64,000 nucleotides of DNA from Syngnathus acus. Lineage: Eukaryota; Chordata; Actinopteri; Syngnathiformes; Syngnathidae. Positions 1-20,617 of the stretch are shown piece by piece (position 1 is the stretch's first letter; every line of letters begins with the position of its first letter). Below the pieces are notes generated by a model that had not been told where the DNA came from, searched no databases, and saw only the letters and a program-made list of their open reading frames with translations. Location: contig NC_051099.1 of NCBI RefSeq assembly GCF_901709675.1, positions 2,790,001-2,854,000 on the forward strand. Reading direction: 5' to 3'. The position numbers were made by a program, and so were the translations under genes.

Positions 1-2202
1 CTTTTGTCTTTTTGTCCTTGAACGCTGCAAAGTAGACGGTGACCTCCGAACGCGTCTCAACACCCGCTGTGCGTGAGACTGAACGCATTCACCGGCTGGA
101 ATCGAGTTCAAGCTCTTTGCGGTTCCATCAACGTGAAAACGGCCTCAACCAATCAGAAGATCCGAAATGAGTAAGAATCATAGAATGACTCAATCTATGA
201 GTTTTGGTCAATCAGGGCCTTGATTTTGATGTCCCTCTCTACGCCACACCCCCTAGGTACACAAATTTTAATTTATACAATATATATATGTATATAAAAA
301 AAATTGAGTTTTATGTTTGTTTGTTACAATTGTTTTTCAAGGGGGCGGGAACATCTTCATGACATCTGAAGTCCCAGATTGGACGGAGGGAAAGATGTAA
401 ACAAAGCAAAAGAGCAGCGCAGACTTTTATGAGCGGGCCCCCGGCGACCTCAGCCCCCCCCCCCCGACTGCGTCTGACATGAGTTATCACCCGGGCCAGG
501 TGACATAAATCTGCTCTGACACCAACACACGACCCAACAGGAAACAAGTTAGTCAATAAGTCAGTCAGCCAGGCGTCCCGTTTAGTCGGGCCAGGCTGAC
601 GCTCACTTGGGACTCCCGCAAGGATTTGAAACTTGGCCCCGATAAACAGGAAAAGGACAGCAAAAAAAAAAAGTTTGTAAAGAGAAAGTTTTCAAGTTGG
701 TGGGCGAAGGCCACAAGTCTGTCAGTCGAGGCGGCCATTGGCTTTGGGGGCAGCAGAATAATGCAGCCTGTGTGCGCGCTGGCTATTTGTTGCTTTCTCT
801 CGCGAGCTCCCATGAGGACACGCAGAAGGGGGCGGTCGGGGGGTCCGGCAGGAGTGATTAAGATTTTAGGAAGCTGCCTGGCTGCTTCGGGGGGTCAGAG
901 GGTAAAGAGGGTGGGGATTTATTAGGGCTGTAAATTAGAGCCAGACGCCCTTGTGCTCGCCCTGGCCCGACTCTTTCCAAGTCCAAATCTCCTGTCACGT
1001 CCAACACTGGACTGCTTGTGATTTCTTTGCAATGTACCCCCCCCCCCCACCCCCCCACTCCAGATATCTTCGACTTCCTCATTGTCATCACGAGTCGTTT
1101 TTCATCAATGCTCAAAAGCGGGATGGTACCCGTTGACCGTTTGGCAAATGCTAATGTTAGCTGCCAAAAGCTAACAGACGACAGATGGATGTTCTTGAAC
1201 ACGGGAGGATCCGAAGACAAGCCTCCCATTGAGGCGGGTCGAAAAGAGCAAATTAGGATGCGGGAAATACAGATGGCACGGCAATTCATCTCCGTCGTAA
1301 ACAAGTGCAGGAAAAAAAAAAAAAAAACATTTTTCTTGGCGGACCACTTGAGAGCCGTTCGCCGTTTGCAGCCTATTTTCGACCTAAGTGGCCTCCGAGG
1401 GCGTGTGTGAGTTGGGTGGTGTGTTCAAGGGCAGCCAGTGAAAAGTGGCTTTTGTGGTCGGCTGGGAGCCAACGCCAGACGACGTGGCAGCGGCGGCGCC
1501 GCCATGCGCAGATCTGAGCTAGGCAAAGAAAACATCACTTTGTACGGAGCCGACCTCGCTTTAGAAGTCTACTGGTGGAATTATGGGTTCCTCGCTCGAC
1601 TTTTTTTTTCTTTTTTTTTGCGAACGAGGAGAGACTGTGATGGATGGAATGAGGAGCCTCGGAGCACTCTGGCCCAGTCAGGGGGGGGTCGGAGGTCACA
1701 TCTCACCAGGATGCGAAGGGTCAAGTTTATTTTTCCTGCCGGGAGGGGATGGAGACGCCAACAGTCAGGGCAGATGAATGAATGGACGCCAAGCGGATTC
1801 TGGACATGAATGAGGGTTTATGTCAATTGAGTCACACACGCAGGCACGCACACACATATACTTGAGTTTATGCGGGACTTCCTTCCACTTGAGCACGTCT
1901 TGTCCACACTTTGAACTCGTGGATGTCCACTCAGGCACGCACATGCATATTCTTGTCAGCTTCGGGATGCATTGAAGACCCTCCACACTCCAGGTTCATC
2001 CTCGGGGGGGGTTACGGCATAACATCCTGCAGGAAGTATACACACACGCACACTTTCGTCCTTTCTCGTGTCATTCTCAGATTTCACTGCATCACTGCAT
2101 GATGTTCATTTAAAGGAGGGGAAAAAATGGAAGAGCAAGTTTAGTCTAAAAAATGGACAACAAATGGAATGTACCTTGTAAGAATTTACATAGAAAAAAA
2201 TC

Positions 2203-2230
<28 letters not shown>
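2203..2230. repeat. (TG)14 microsatellite
   Basis: This is a perfect TG dinucleotide run of about 14 units, followed by cgcaac. It lies in intergenic DNA upstream of fgfr4. Confidence 0.95.
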
Positions 2231-2233
<3 letters not shown>

Positions 2234-2360
2234 AACCTGAAACAAAAACACCATTCCCTGAAGCTATTCCTCTAATCTCACTGTAGTTCCTCCTCCCATC
2301 CAATCCCCCTCTTGCATCTTCTTCCCTGCAGGATTTACATCAAAGGTTAGTGTGTTATCA

Positions 2361-2381
2361 GTGTGTGTGTGTGTGTGTGTG
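2361..2381. repeat. (GT)10 microsatellite
   Basis: This is a perfect GT run of about 10 units, 130 bases after the preceding TG run. Confidence 0.95.
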
Positions 2382-5300
2382 AGACCTCCTCCTGCTTTAT
2401 CTGTCTCAAGACAAAAGCTATCTCGAAAAAAAAAAAAGTGACAAAAGCCTAACTATGTACGCCGGCCAGGCCGCTTGATTTCGGCTGACCGCAGGAGGCG
2501 CCGATTTCTCAAAGGTCTTCACAGAGGCCGTAATGAAATTGGAACTTTCTGAGGCCCACGGTGGATATAAAAAGTAAACACACCCCTTGCGGAAAGAGCA
2601 GGCATGAAAGTTGCCATGCGAGCACAACAACAAAATCATTTTGTCCAGGTCATGTCTTTATTTTTCTTCCCTCGCCACGCTCCATCACAACCTGTCGAAT
2701 ATTTTGCTTTCGGAATGCAACGGCTGCTTGCCTTCAAGTGTTGCATAGGAAGCGTAATGATGCATTGAAGAACATTGGGAAAGTCGGAACTATTCCACTT
2801 AGAGCCTTGGAGTCCCCGCTGCCCAAAAAAAACAAACAAATTCCCAAAACATTGAAGACTGCAAGCTCACAAACGTGAACGCTCACCTTATTTTGACTCC
2901 AATTTGCCGATTTGATTTCGATACGAGTGAGAGCCCCCGGGAAGTGAAAGGCCTCCACTTGAAACCGTATCGCAATCTTACTACTAAACGCTCGGCTTGC
3001 TTGCAGATAGCGCTTTAATGGCACGGGCCCGGGATCTGCGTCACGCGCACGGCTGGAATCACTTTACTTCGAAACAAGACACAGGAAAGTCACGGTTAAA
3101 ATAGTTTTTTTCCAACGAGAATCGCCGTCGCCACTTTTACAAACTTAGGTCAGCTATCTACTCTACTTTGAAAGCCAATTAGCGCAGACCCCGCGCTACC
3201 GTCTTTCAAAGCCGATAGCGGCTCCAAATTGTGGCGTGAGTTTAACACCTGGCGATAAGCAGGCCTCGTAAAGACGCAGCCCCGCCTCCTCTTTGGAGGC
3301 CCCACGCGGGATGCCCGCGCCAATCCACTTTTTGGTTTTGTTGTTTTACGGCTCAAACGGGGAGGAGAAGTCTGCGCTCATTTAGCTGAGGGTGGCTAAT
3401 AAAGTGAGGGATTGCGATTGTTTACAAGCGCTTAAATGATGCACTTGACAGTGGCCTTCTTCGTCGTTTGCAGATTTCAAACCTCGGTCTCTCACTCGGA
3501 TCTTACTTTATGTCGAAACACTTGTTAGCCTAGAAAACACTTGTTAGCCTAGCTGTTAGCTATAGCGTCTTTGTCCACAGTTGAAGATGGCTTCTAATTA
3601 AGTCAGGGGTTAGCCGAGGGGACTTCTTTATTCTTGTGCAAATCAGGCACAGATGCGGACACCCGGCGGAAAAATCATGCGAACAGTCTTGACAGCAGAC
3701 GCTTCTCGGGAGGAGAGCGGAGGCGGGAATCCCGCCGAGGGACCTTTGACAATTGCTTTTGACGCGCAGCCAATGAAAAGAAATCGAGCTGGACCTGTCA
3801 AGCGCGCAACTGAGATATTTGTGGAAGGGAAGAAGCGCTAAAGAATGGAACTGGACACCTGCACAATAGCACAATGTGCATTTCATGATGTCATCATCAA
3901 TGATAATTTCTAGATAAAGAATGACCGCCGAGCAATCGTCCATCAAAATCATAAATAAAATCACAATTTGAGCGTCGCGCTACTGTCGACTCTGACGAAA
4001 ATCCTTTTTAAATGAGGACACCCGAGTAGAAATTGTGAGTACCTACGCAAAATCCAAATGTATAAAAGTATGCGAAGCGGAGCGGACGGTCCAGCAGCTT
4101 GTTTATCGGCTGGCAAAGACACTCAACCTGTCAAAACATTGAGGCGCAGCACCAAAGCCTGTTTTTACTATCCCGCCAAAGCACAATAACATTCCTGCAC
4201 ATATTATTTGATGCCCGGCCAATCTGCATCACTACCCCCCCCACCCCACCCCAGGAAAAAAAACACACGTCTCCTCGCATTCCGAGTTGAGCGGCTTTGA
4301 TCGGGCCTTTGTGCCAATAACTGACGCTGGAGAAAGACCTGGTCCATGTGGGGAGACTATGGGATTAAGAGGATCCCTTTGGAGGATGATGGGACATGAA
4401 GAGCGGGTAGGGAAGGGGGGTTGGGGGGGGTCACTCGGTTGAGATTAACACCTCCGTTTGGTTTTCCCATGCAGCCTCTCAATCCCTGTGGAATGCCGCG
4501 TTGGCCGTGCCCTCCGCCGACGTCTCCCTTCACCGTCGCACATTCCAGTTTGGGAATATGCCCGTTAGACACCACGAAAACAAATTTCAAATGTTCATCA
4601 ACAGATGAAGAAATTCCGATACAGCCCGAGGTTTGTCAAAATTGAGAAAACAAAGAAAAAAAAGAAAACATTTAGCTGCCAGCGCGACGCCAAAAAACAA
4701 GCCGGCATTTGCCAATCACTTTTCAGCCCGCCAAGATGGCCGCCGTGCCGCTTGTTGACAAACATCACAAGCAATAAAAAATCTGACGCTGACTTCACAT
4801 TTAGGACGAGCCCCAGAACCTCGGTCGCTGGCAGATAATTAACCCGGTGCTACATTTGGACCTCCATTGTCCCCTAAAGCTGCTCACTTCACATCTAAAG
4901 ATGGATTGGGTCATCAGCCGCGGGCGGACAAACGCTCGACCGCTGGCCCCGAAAGTACGAGCTTAAGCTTTAAGCCCCTCATCGTCTAACATCTCATTGT
5001 CCACCAAATCCAGTCCACCTCTAGAAGAAGCCTTGAAACAATGTGGCCCGTAAGACCCCCCGCTGGCCTCGACTCCTGCTCCATCAGCCTGATCCTCCTC
5101 TGTGAGAAGCTCTTAATCAGGGGCCAAACAATGAGGCCCCCGGATCCCTGCTTCTTCTTGACAGGGGCCCTGATCTAATAAGTGAAGATGAGGAGGGGGG
5201 GAAGGGGGTCTGGTGCCCTGATCCAAGGGATTACTGGGAGCTTGGAATGGGGAATGGAATCGATCGACAGTATTTGGAGTTGGAAGTCCTTCCTAAACCT

Positions 5301-8300
5301 CTTCTTCTTCACCGACTACAAAAAGAACGGGATTTGGAGTAACTGGTTGCTGCCGAGCAACACGTTGATTTAGCCGTCGAGATGTTCTGTGTCAGAATCT
5401 TCCCGCTTTCAGGCAGCCCCCCCCGGATTTTTCCACTGTGGACTCTCCATCTTAAAGCCTCCCTTCATCCCCGAGCTTAGCCACCTCTTAACCCGGCCAT
5501 CAACCCCTGAGGCTTCCACTGATGCCCTCAGTCCCTTCTAACCTTTGTGCGCTCCAACCTCATGAGCCAGATGACAAAATCTAGCACAGTCTTGGGATCA
5601 AGTCCTAAAAAAAAAAAAAGAAAGGAAGTCGCACTGACATAGGGAGCGCAAAAAAAAAAAAAAAAAAGACGCGCAGATGAATCACCCGCGGACGTGAGGA
5701 GGAAGCGTCTTTGCAGCGAATTGTTTCCGTCCTCTCTTGCGTGTTTATTGAAGTGTAATCATGGCTAACGCTGCGCATGTGTAACACGTTAACAGGATTT
5801 CCTCTGGAACGGTGCGAGCGGCCGGGCGTCTGCATTCACTCACGGCTCAGCGTCGAGGTTAACCAAACATGTCTCTCTATGGACATCCTGAGCGCGGCGC
5901 CCCGTGTTTGGAGGCCACTAATCTGCTCCGGTCACACCCCGCCGCTGCCAACTAGCTGGAACGAGCCGCTCCACCGGCTCACCGCCCGCCGTCTCATCTT
6001 TGGAGACAAAAATATAGCAGGGGGTCTCATTTGGAGCTTTTGGACATGTAGGCAGGTGCATTTACAGTACATACTCAGTAGCGCCCCCTAGAAAGTTTGG
6101 GGGGGGAAAGTAGCCCTTCACACAAGTTTCAAAAATCTAAATTGGGTGGCTGGAGAAGGAACTTGGCCATTTTGTTCCCAGGCAGCCATTTTGGACAAAT
6201 ATATCAGATGGCGGAGAAGAAGAACAAGAAAGCGTTCCCGCTCTTGCCAGCTCGAACGCGACCCGAGTCGCGTTCAACTGTGCCGCCTCCGTCAAAGGCG
6301 GGCCAAACAAATAATTAACAAAGTCAGCGAGATTAATTAAAGCAGCCGAGTTCAAACAGGGTTCATCCATCTGTATGGGATGGTGGGGGGGCATCTGGTT
6401 GGCCCTCCCCTGCTGTATGCCATTAGGAGAAGAAAGGGAGGAGAGGGCAAACGTTGCTTCTTCATGATATCCGTCATCGTCGAAACTTCAAGTCATGCAA
6501 CAACCGGACGACAAAACAATTTTTTTTTTGTCCGCTCAGCATGTTTGTCCAGCGCATGAGTTCTGACTGACAAAGTCCCGTGCTGCCAACTTGTCCCTTT
6601 GTGTTGCCAACACGCCAGGTAATGATTAACACAAACACGCAACAATCAGCGGGAACTTGACCAACTTGGCCCAAAAAAAACAAAAAGCCGTATTTTGGGG
6701 GTTATCTTTGCTGCCGTGATAGAATCCGATTCCTCGGGGCGTCCCGTGGCTTTTATCTGATGACATGGCTGATATCAACCGGTGCCCTCGGGTCCAGATT
6801 GCAATGATAGCCCACCCCTCGCATACTTATGCTAATGAGAGGGGGGGTAGCTGGTGCCTGACAACTGATAACAAATTGAGTGGGTGGGGGGGGTGATAAT
6901 GATTGGGTGAGGTTATGTGGGGAGGGAAAGTGAGGTGGGCGAAAGGTCAGCAAGAATGCACGAGGTGTGGCCGGTCGCTCATTAGTCGGTGTCACGGCGG
7001 GAGGGCACATGATGGCAACATCAGGTCCCTTTCACATTTAAAGTTCACCCCTCGCCCTCCCCCAAACAATGCAGCATCTTCTTTCAAAAGCATATCGTTA
7101 CCATTATCGCCGCTATTTGCATGTGACTGATGTGGCCTTTAATGAGATCACGTGACCTGTCGCCAAAAAGCTTGAACGCGTTTCTGATTGGCTTTTACGT
7201 TTAACATGGAGGAGACATGCTTGGGAGGGTTCGCCACACTTGTTCAAGTCCTCAAGTAAATCAACTCCAGATTGGGCCGGAATGTCAACAGATTGTTGTT
7301 GCGCCTCTGCGTCTATTGTGATGACAGCAGGATGTATGATGAAGGGTGGGGGGGGGAATCATAAGCTACAAAGGTCATGACCCGGATTCAAACCGCGGTC
7401 ACACGATACCTGCACCAACCAAGCGAGTCACCGCCACGCTCGGACAAACTCCACTTAAGGGCAAGGGGGGGGGGCTTCCGCTTTGCACGAGGGCGCCCAA
7501 ATGACTCGGTGAAGGGGAAGGAGGGACGCCGTACGTGCAGATTAGCTTTAGCCGCTTCAGCGTAGACATAAATTTCGTGCTTTGGCCTTTGGTACCGCTC
7601 GGGGTCAGACGGTGTTTTACGGCGAAAGTCAAAGTACACAAATAAAGGAAGTCATAAAGCAGATAAGGGCCGTGCTTAATGGCCACTGGTGCTGATCGAG
7701 CTTCGGCGGCGGCGGTGGTGGTGGGGGTTATGTTTGTGCATGTCATACACAAATAAGTTGTTGCCCACAACACAACTTTTCTAAATACTGACCTTTGCAA
7801 TGTACTCCCAAAACAAAATCCTGGAGGTGTCAGTTCTGCCTGTTTGGAGGACATCTTGGGATTTATGACCATCATCTTGTCCCAGAGAAGAGCGTCTGAC
7901 GATGATGACTTCATCGCCCATGATGCATTGCAGGTAGCAACACTTGCCATCTAACAAGCCTGTAAAATAAAATAAAAAAATTGGTTCAAAATCATCTATT
8001 AGGGGTTGTAAAAGAATTCAAAAACAATTTTCAAAAATTATTATATTTGCAGATAGGGTAAATAAGAGGTGGTAATGGGATTAACACGTCCAATCCTTTT
8101 CCTTGCTGATGCAATTAAAACATGTAGGCAATTCACAAAGCATTCACTCAATAAAGCCACTTAATTGGATGCGTCTTCGCCACACAGCGCCCCCCCCCCC
8201 CCTTCTTCACTCTATGCCATATTTGCATAAAGAGCAATTAAAGTGCCATAAATGGGTACTTGTCAAAAAAATAAACGTCCTAATAACCTGATTTATAGCG

Positions 8301-8499
8301 GGTACGGCACGCGACTATTTCGTGAGTCTAAATAAAGGAAAAAAATATATCGTAGAGAAGATGCTTTATTTTATTTTATTTTCCAGCGTAGTAGAGGTGA
8401 AGGGGACTAAATAAGGGGGAGGAAGGGGGTAACAGAAGTGCAGCCTCCCCTTGCTCACCCGCCCACTCCCCCCTCCCCCAGCCACTCACACTATTGTTG

Positions 8500-9101
8500 T
8501 TGTGGCTGCGAGTGCGCGCTGGTGGAGCGAGCGCCAGTTCAGTTGGAGCCGAGCGGCAGCGCGGACGCACGCAGCCACTCGCTGTCCTCAAGAAACTCAC
8601 GCAAGCCTTCGCGGAGCTTCGGTTGAGACCTCCGCACGGATAAAGCGACTCACAAGAAGAAGAGGAGGAAGGAAAAAAAGGGGCAACAGAGGACGCTGCG
8701 TAAAAAGACGCACCGGCTCAGCCCTAATAAAAAAAAAAAAAGGGCGCCGAAGACGAGAGGAATCTCACCCGGGTTCAAGCGCTCCTTCCGCGGATAACCG
8801 TCGCAACGGTCACCGGGGAGAGGACCACCTTCCCCTTGTGTGCCCCTCCATGGATGTTCTTTGAGTGGTTCTCCCCGCTCCTCGCTCGCACCAGGGGCTC
8901 GGCAGCTGTCGCCACTCGAGTGGGGGTGACGGTGGATGCTGGTTCCAATGGATTTATAAGCCTGCGGATACAAGAGCCCCTTAAGAAACCTTTTTGTTTT
9001 TGAAAGAGACACAAGTGGACTACATGAGCCAAATGATGACTGCAATATTGAATGACTGGGATAAGGAGTGATTCGCCTCCAAAAACTCAACTAAACAAAA
9101 G
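8500..9101 (+). other. Candidate non-coding first exon of fgfr4
   Basis: A GC-richer stretch follows an AT-rich block at about 8365-8395 and ends at a plausible donor, aaaag followed by gtacat at 9102. The next good acceptor in the gene is at 10118, just before the exon with the signal-peptide ATG. Mammalian FGFR4 also has a non-coding exon 1. Short upstream reading frames occur at 8850-8864 (four codons) and 8936-8959. No TATA box is obvious, and the 5' limit is a guess. cDNA or CAGE data would settle both ends. Confidence 0.45.
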
Positions 9102-10118
9102 GTACATTTATTCATTTTCTGCAACGGATAAAAGTGCCACGCGTCATTTAGTAGCTTTTAAATGTAAAGATCATTTGAGTTAACATGCGAAAGATTGTTT
9201 GCGACATCGAAGCAAGCAGAATGAGTGCTTTAGACATTGAACCCGGCCGGCCGGCTATGCGTGTGCGCGTGGGGAGTTTGGACTTTTGGCACGTTTACAC
9301 GCCGCGCGTGTGTAATTAAAGAGGGATGCTCACAACGCGGCTCGGTTCCTAAACCCTTTAAAAGTTTTTTTTTTTTTTTTTAAATGAGACTCTCAGACTG
9401 CTTTGCGTGTTTAATGCCACACACTAAGCACTGCTTTTATGATTTTCATACCATAAAAGCTTGACTGTAAAAGTTCAATCCATATGTCAATAGTTAAAAA
9501 AAACACACACACAGGAAAGCAGATGTGATGTGAAAGTGGGTTTGGTAATAAAAAAAAAATTGCACCTGAATGGCAGCATTTATTTATTTTTTTATTCTTC
9601 AAGCAGTGTTGCTGTTACAAGCGAGGCTGAAAGTTTCAAGATAAACATGTTTTGTCGCTCTTGAGAAAAAAAATCACTAAATATAATGAAGCTGCCGCTT
9701 TATCTCTGGTTCATTTACACGCTGTTGTCTTTTGTGATAATAAAGTCAGATAACCCGAGAGATAATTAGCATTTAAGAGAGTTTGTTGTCACGACATAAC
9801 CTCGACGGAAAACCATTGAGTCATCAAAAACGATATAGCTGAGATGAGCGATTTTACTGACATAAAAAAAACAAAAAAACATCTAGTGTCTTCATCATTT
9901 GGACTGCAAACAGAAAAGTGGACCGATTGATAAATGGGCATGTTTGCAAGCGTGGCGCTTCCACATTTCCGTCCGTCTCCCTGGCAAGTTTCAAGTGTTT
10001 TTCCCCAGTCAGGGCCCGGCCATTGACAAACAACAGGCGCTAACAGCCCTGCTCTGGACCATGTAGGACAGAAAGAACGAGAGGATCGCTCGAGTAAAGC
10101 TCAATATTTGCCTTGCAG

Positions 10119-10227
10119 CCACAGGTTCCAGATTCAAGGAGCGGCGCCGATGTCAGGAGCCGGCGTGTGAGGCCAACTCCGGGCTGTTTTACATCGCAGC
10201 CTTTGAACGCGTCTTGGGAAGATCAGG
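10119..10227 (+). promoter_or_regulatory. fgfr4 5' UTR part of exon 2, with a small upstream ORF
   Basis: The acceptor ccttgcag ends at 10118 and the main ATG is at 10228. Between them, a six-codon upstream ORF begins at 10150 and stops at 10170 (Met-Ser-Gly-Ala-Gly-Val). The main ATG has A at -3 and G at +4, a good initiation context. The uORF could lower translation of the receptor, which is inference. Confidence 0.6.
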
Positions 10228-18365
<8,138 letters not shown>

Positions 18366-18759
18366 GACCCCCATGCCACAGTTGGACTTTTTTTTTTTTT
18401 TTAAACGGAGCACTGAGGACGGATGTACTTCGGACAGCAGCAACAGCCAGGACGTTTTGGTAAAGCACGGCACTCAAAAACCCGAAACCCAGAAGAAGTC
18501 GGAGGAGGGAGGGGCCCCACCACCCTTCCCCAAAAGTTATTTTCAAAGAGATTTTATTTTAACAAGGACAAAAATATTTAGATTTATTTTGCTATGTTAA
18601 AAAAGAAGCGATTGTTAAATATAAATCTCTCTATATAAGATTTTACTTTTGTGTTGCTTATTTAAAACAGTCTTAAATCTCAGGATCTCTTGTTCTGAAA
18701 AGAAAAAAAAAGTTGGAGGACGTACCTGAATTTATGATTTCCTGTGAATATATTAGAAT

Positions 18760-18765
18760 AATAAA
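18760..18765 (+). terminator. fgfr4 polyadenylation signal
   Basis: AATAAA lies about 395 bases after the fgfr4 stop at 18363-18365, in an AT-rich 3' UTR. It is followed by a T-rich stretch from about 18780, as expected for 3' end processing. Confidence 0.6.
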
Positions 18766-19231
18766 ATATTGTATGTATATATCATCAAGTGGTAACGCAA
18801 ATACAATTGCCTTTATAAATTATTTTGTATGACACGAAATGGAGTGATGACTCAATTGTGTGGGTGTTTCACTATGTTTTCATATTTTATTTTTTTTGTT
18901 TTATAATGAGGTCACTGATCTTCTCCAGCAGAGGGTCTCAGGTTTGGGGTGGGATCAGTGGTGTGGCTGATGGATGGGGGAGGGGGTGCTGAATGTGAAA
19001 GTCACTGTGATGGATTTGAAGTGGAGAAGCAGTGAGGGAACAGAGATGGAAGGAGGTGGGGTGGGGGGTCGCTGGCCGGCCAGTCTCCTTTGTGAGGCCG
19101 CTAACCCTTCACCCAGGCCCCCAAATGCCGGCAAGGGGGTCCCCGGGCGGCTCGGACAATGAAGGCTTTTAAAACGGGCGTGCTAGCGCTTGTGTGCAAA
19201 TGAAGAAAGAGGGGCTCTTATTATGTTAATA

Positions 19232-19264
19232 CCCCCCCCCCCCACACACACACACACACACACA
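19232..19264. repeat. C12 plus (CA)11 microsatellite
   Basis: A poly-C run passes directly into a CA dinucleotide run, downstream of fgfr4. Confidence 0.95.
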
Positions 19265-20540
19265 TGTCCAACCTTCCAGACCCTCAAACAAATGCCCCCC
19301 TATCTTCATCCGGGACGCCATGGTTGAAATGTGAAAGTCTTAATTCACTTTGGCCAACGCGAGCAGCTGCGGGAAACGTGGCCCCCACCCAAGCATTTTT
19401 TTTACATTTGTTAAAACGTCTTTAAAATCATTTTATTTTTTTTAGGTAATTTTTGTGAATCTTATCTAATATTTGATAAACAGCATTTTGAAATGTTCTG
19501 TTTTAGGTTTGTTTTTTTAATTATTTGAATCAATAATATTTTTATTTTAAATATGTTAAATATTACAAATATTTTAAAATATATTTTCTCGTAAATATCT
19601 TTTGAATGAATCACATTTGAAGGCCAACACAGACCTGCGCCTGAAGAAGGAAAGAAAGCAAACAAGGAAGAAAGTGACGTGAGGAAGACGAGAGACAGAC
19701 GGGCGCTGAGGGGGCGACGCGGCGAGACCAGAGGCGTGACGAGACGTGGCGGGGTCAGAGGTCAGCGGCCGTCCTCGTCGGGCGGCAGCTTGCGCCTTAT
19801 CTTTGGCTCTGAGTGCTTTACGTGAACAAGTCGTAGCACACGCGTACGTGCTGTGTGGTCCTCCACATACGTGTGTGTGTGTATGAAATTACTCATGCAC
19901 GAGAAATTCTGCTTTATCTGTTGACCTCCGGAAGTACTCGGGATTCCGTCCATTCGCACGCGTGCACACAAACAGACACACAATCTGTGTGATCAAGCCA
20001 GGAAGAGAAGCAGCCATGTGGATCTACATCGGTGTTCCACTTGATGTGAACATCACTAACAAAACGTTCGGAAGAGACGACAGGATCCACAAAAGGGCTC
20101 ATTTTTGTGTATAACATATCTCCAAAGTCCCTTTACGGAGTTTTAAACGCAACTTTAAAACTACTGTTTGGCAAGTGCTCAGTTCTGGAACACACAGTTA
20201 CTGGAATGATTAAAGCAAAAAAAAAAAAAGAAATGTCCGGCGAACGGGAATTTCATTTTCCCGATGGACGTGTGGGCGCTCGAATTCTACTTTTAGTTTA
20301 ATAGCCTGTAAGAAAACACTAGAGTACATTTTTAACGGTATATTTTGGAGAAGGGACAAAAAACATGCTCAAAGTTTGGGTTAAAAGTTTAAAACAACAT
20401 GTTTGACTCGAGTGTGTGTGGAGCAAGATGGTGATTTCACAAGGCTGTCATTATCCTTGCGTAGGGGCCAATCAAAACAGACATTAACTCACATTTCACG
20501 ATTGCACGGAGATCCCAAAATAGGCCCGCCCGAGCAGAGC

Positions 20541-20617
20541 AGGGTCTGAGAGTGGAACCCAGAATTTGGGAACTGTGAGGCACACGCGCTTAACACTAGG
20601 CCACCACCGTGCTGTCT
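20541..20617 (-). mobile_element. tRNA-derived SINE fragment
   Basis: Read on the minus strand, it begins cagcacggtggtggcctagt and continues to gcctcacagttc, followed by gggttcc-like bases. This has the layout of a tRNA-related head: an A-box-like tggcctagtgttaag and a B-box-like segment. The same head, much degraded, occurs at 63951-64000, which supports a dispersed family. The 5' limit of the body beyond about 20540 is unclear. No target-site duplication was identified by eye. Confidence 0.65.

Larger units (their letters stand above)
1..8380. other. Gene-free DNA upstream of fgfr4
   Basis: I see no exon chain here on either strand. Open frames are short or low in complexity and lack splice-linked continuations. 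The stretch holds two GT microsatellites near 2.2 and 2.37 kb, many C or G runs of 8-12 bases, and A/T runs. A short imperfect duplication of the unit acttgttagcctag lies near 3520-3555. Distal fgfr4 enhancers could lie here, but raw sequence from one species cannot show conserved non-coding elements. Confidence 0.6.

Noticed and set aside
2203-2381. CRISPR-like alternation of repeats
   Set aside because: The repeats here and elsewhere are simple dinucleotide microsatellites, and the genome is eukaryotic.
7399-7950. Minus-strand open frame of 183 codons upstream of fgfr4
   Set aside because: It resembles no family I know, has no domain-like pattern or splice continuation, and runs through low-complexity proline- and serine-rich sequence. 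A chance frame is likelier.
8451-8864. Open frame of 137 codons in the proposed fgfr4 exon 1 as a coding N-terminus
   Set aside because: It stops inside the exon, is Arg- and Ser-rich without motif, and the signal peptide with a good start context lies in the next exon.
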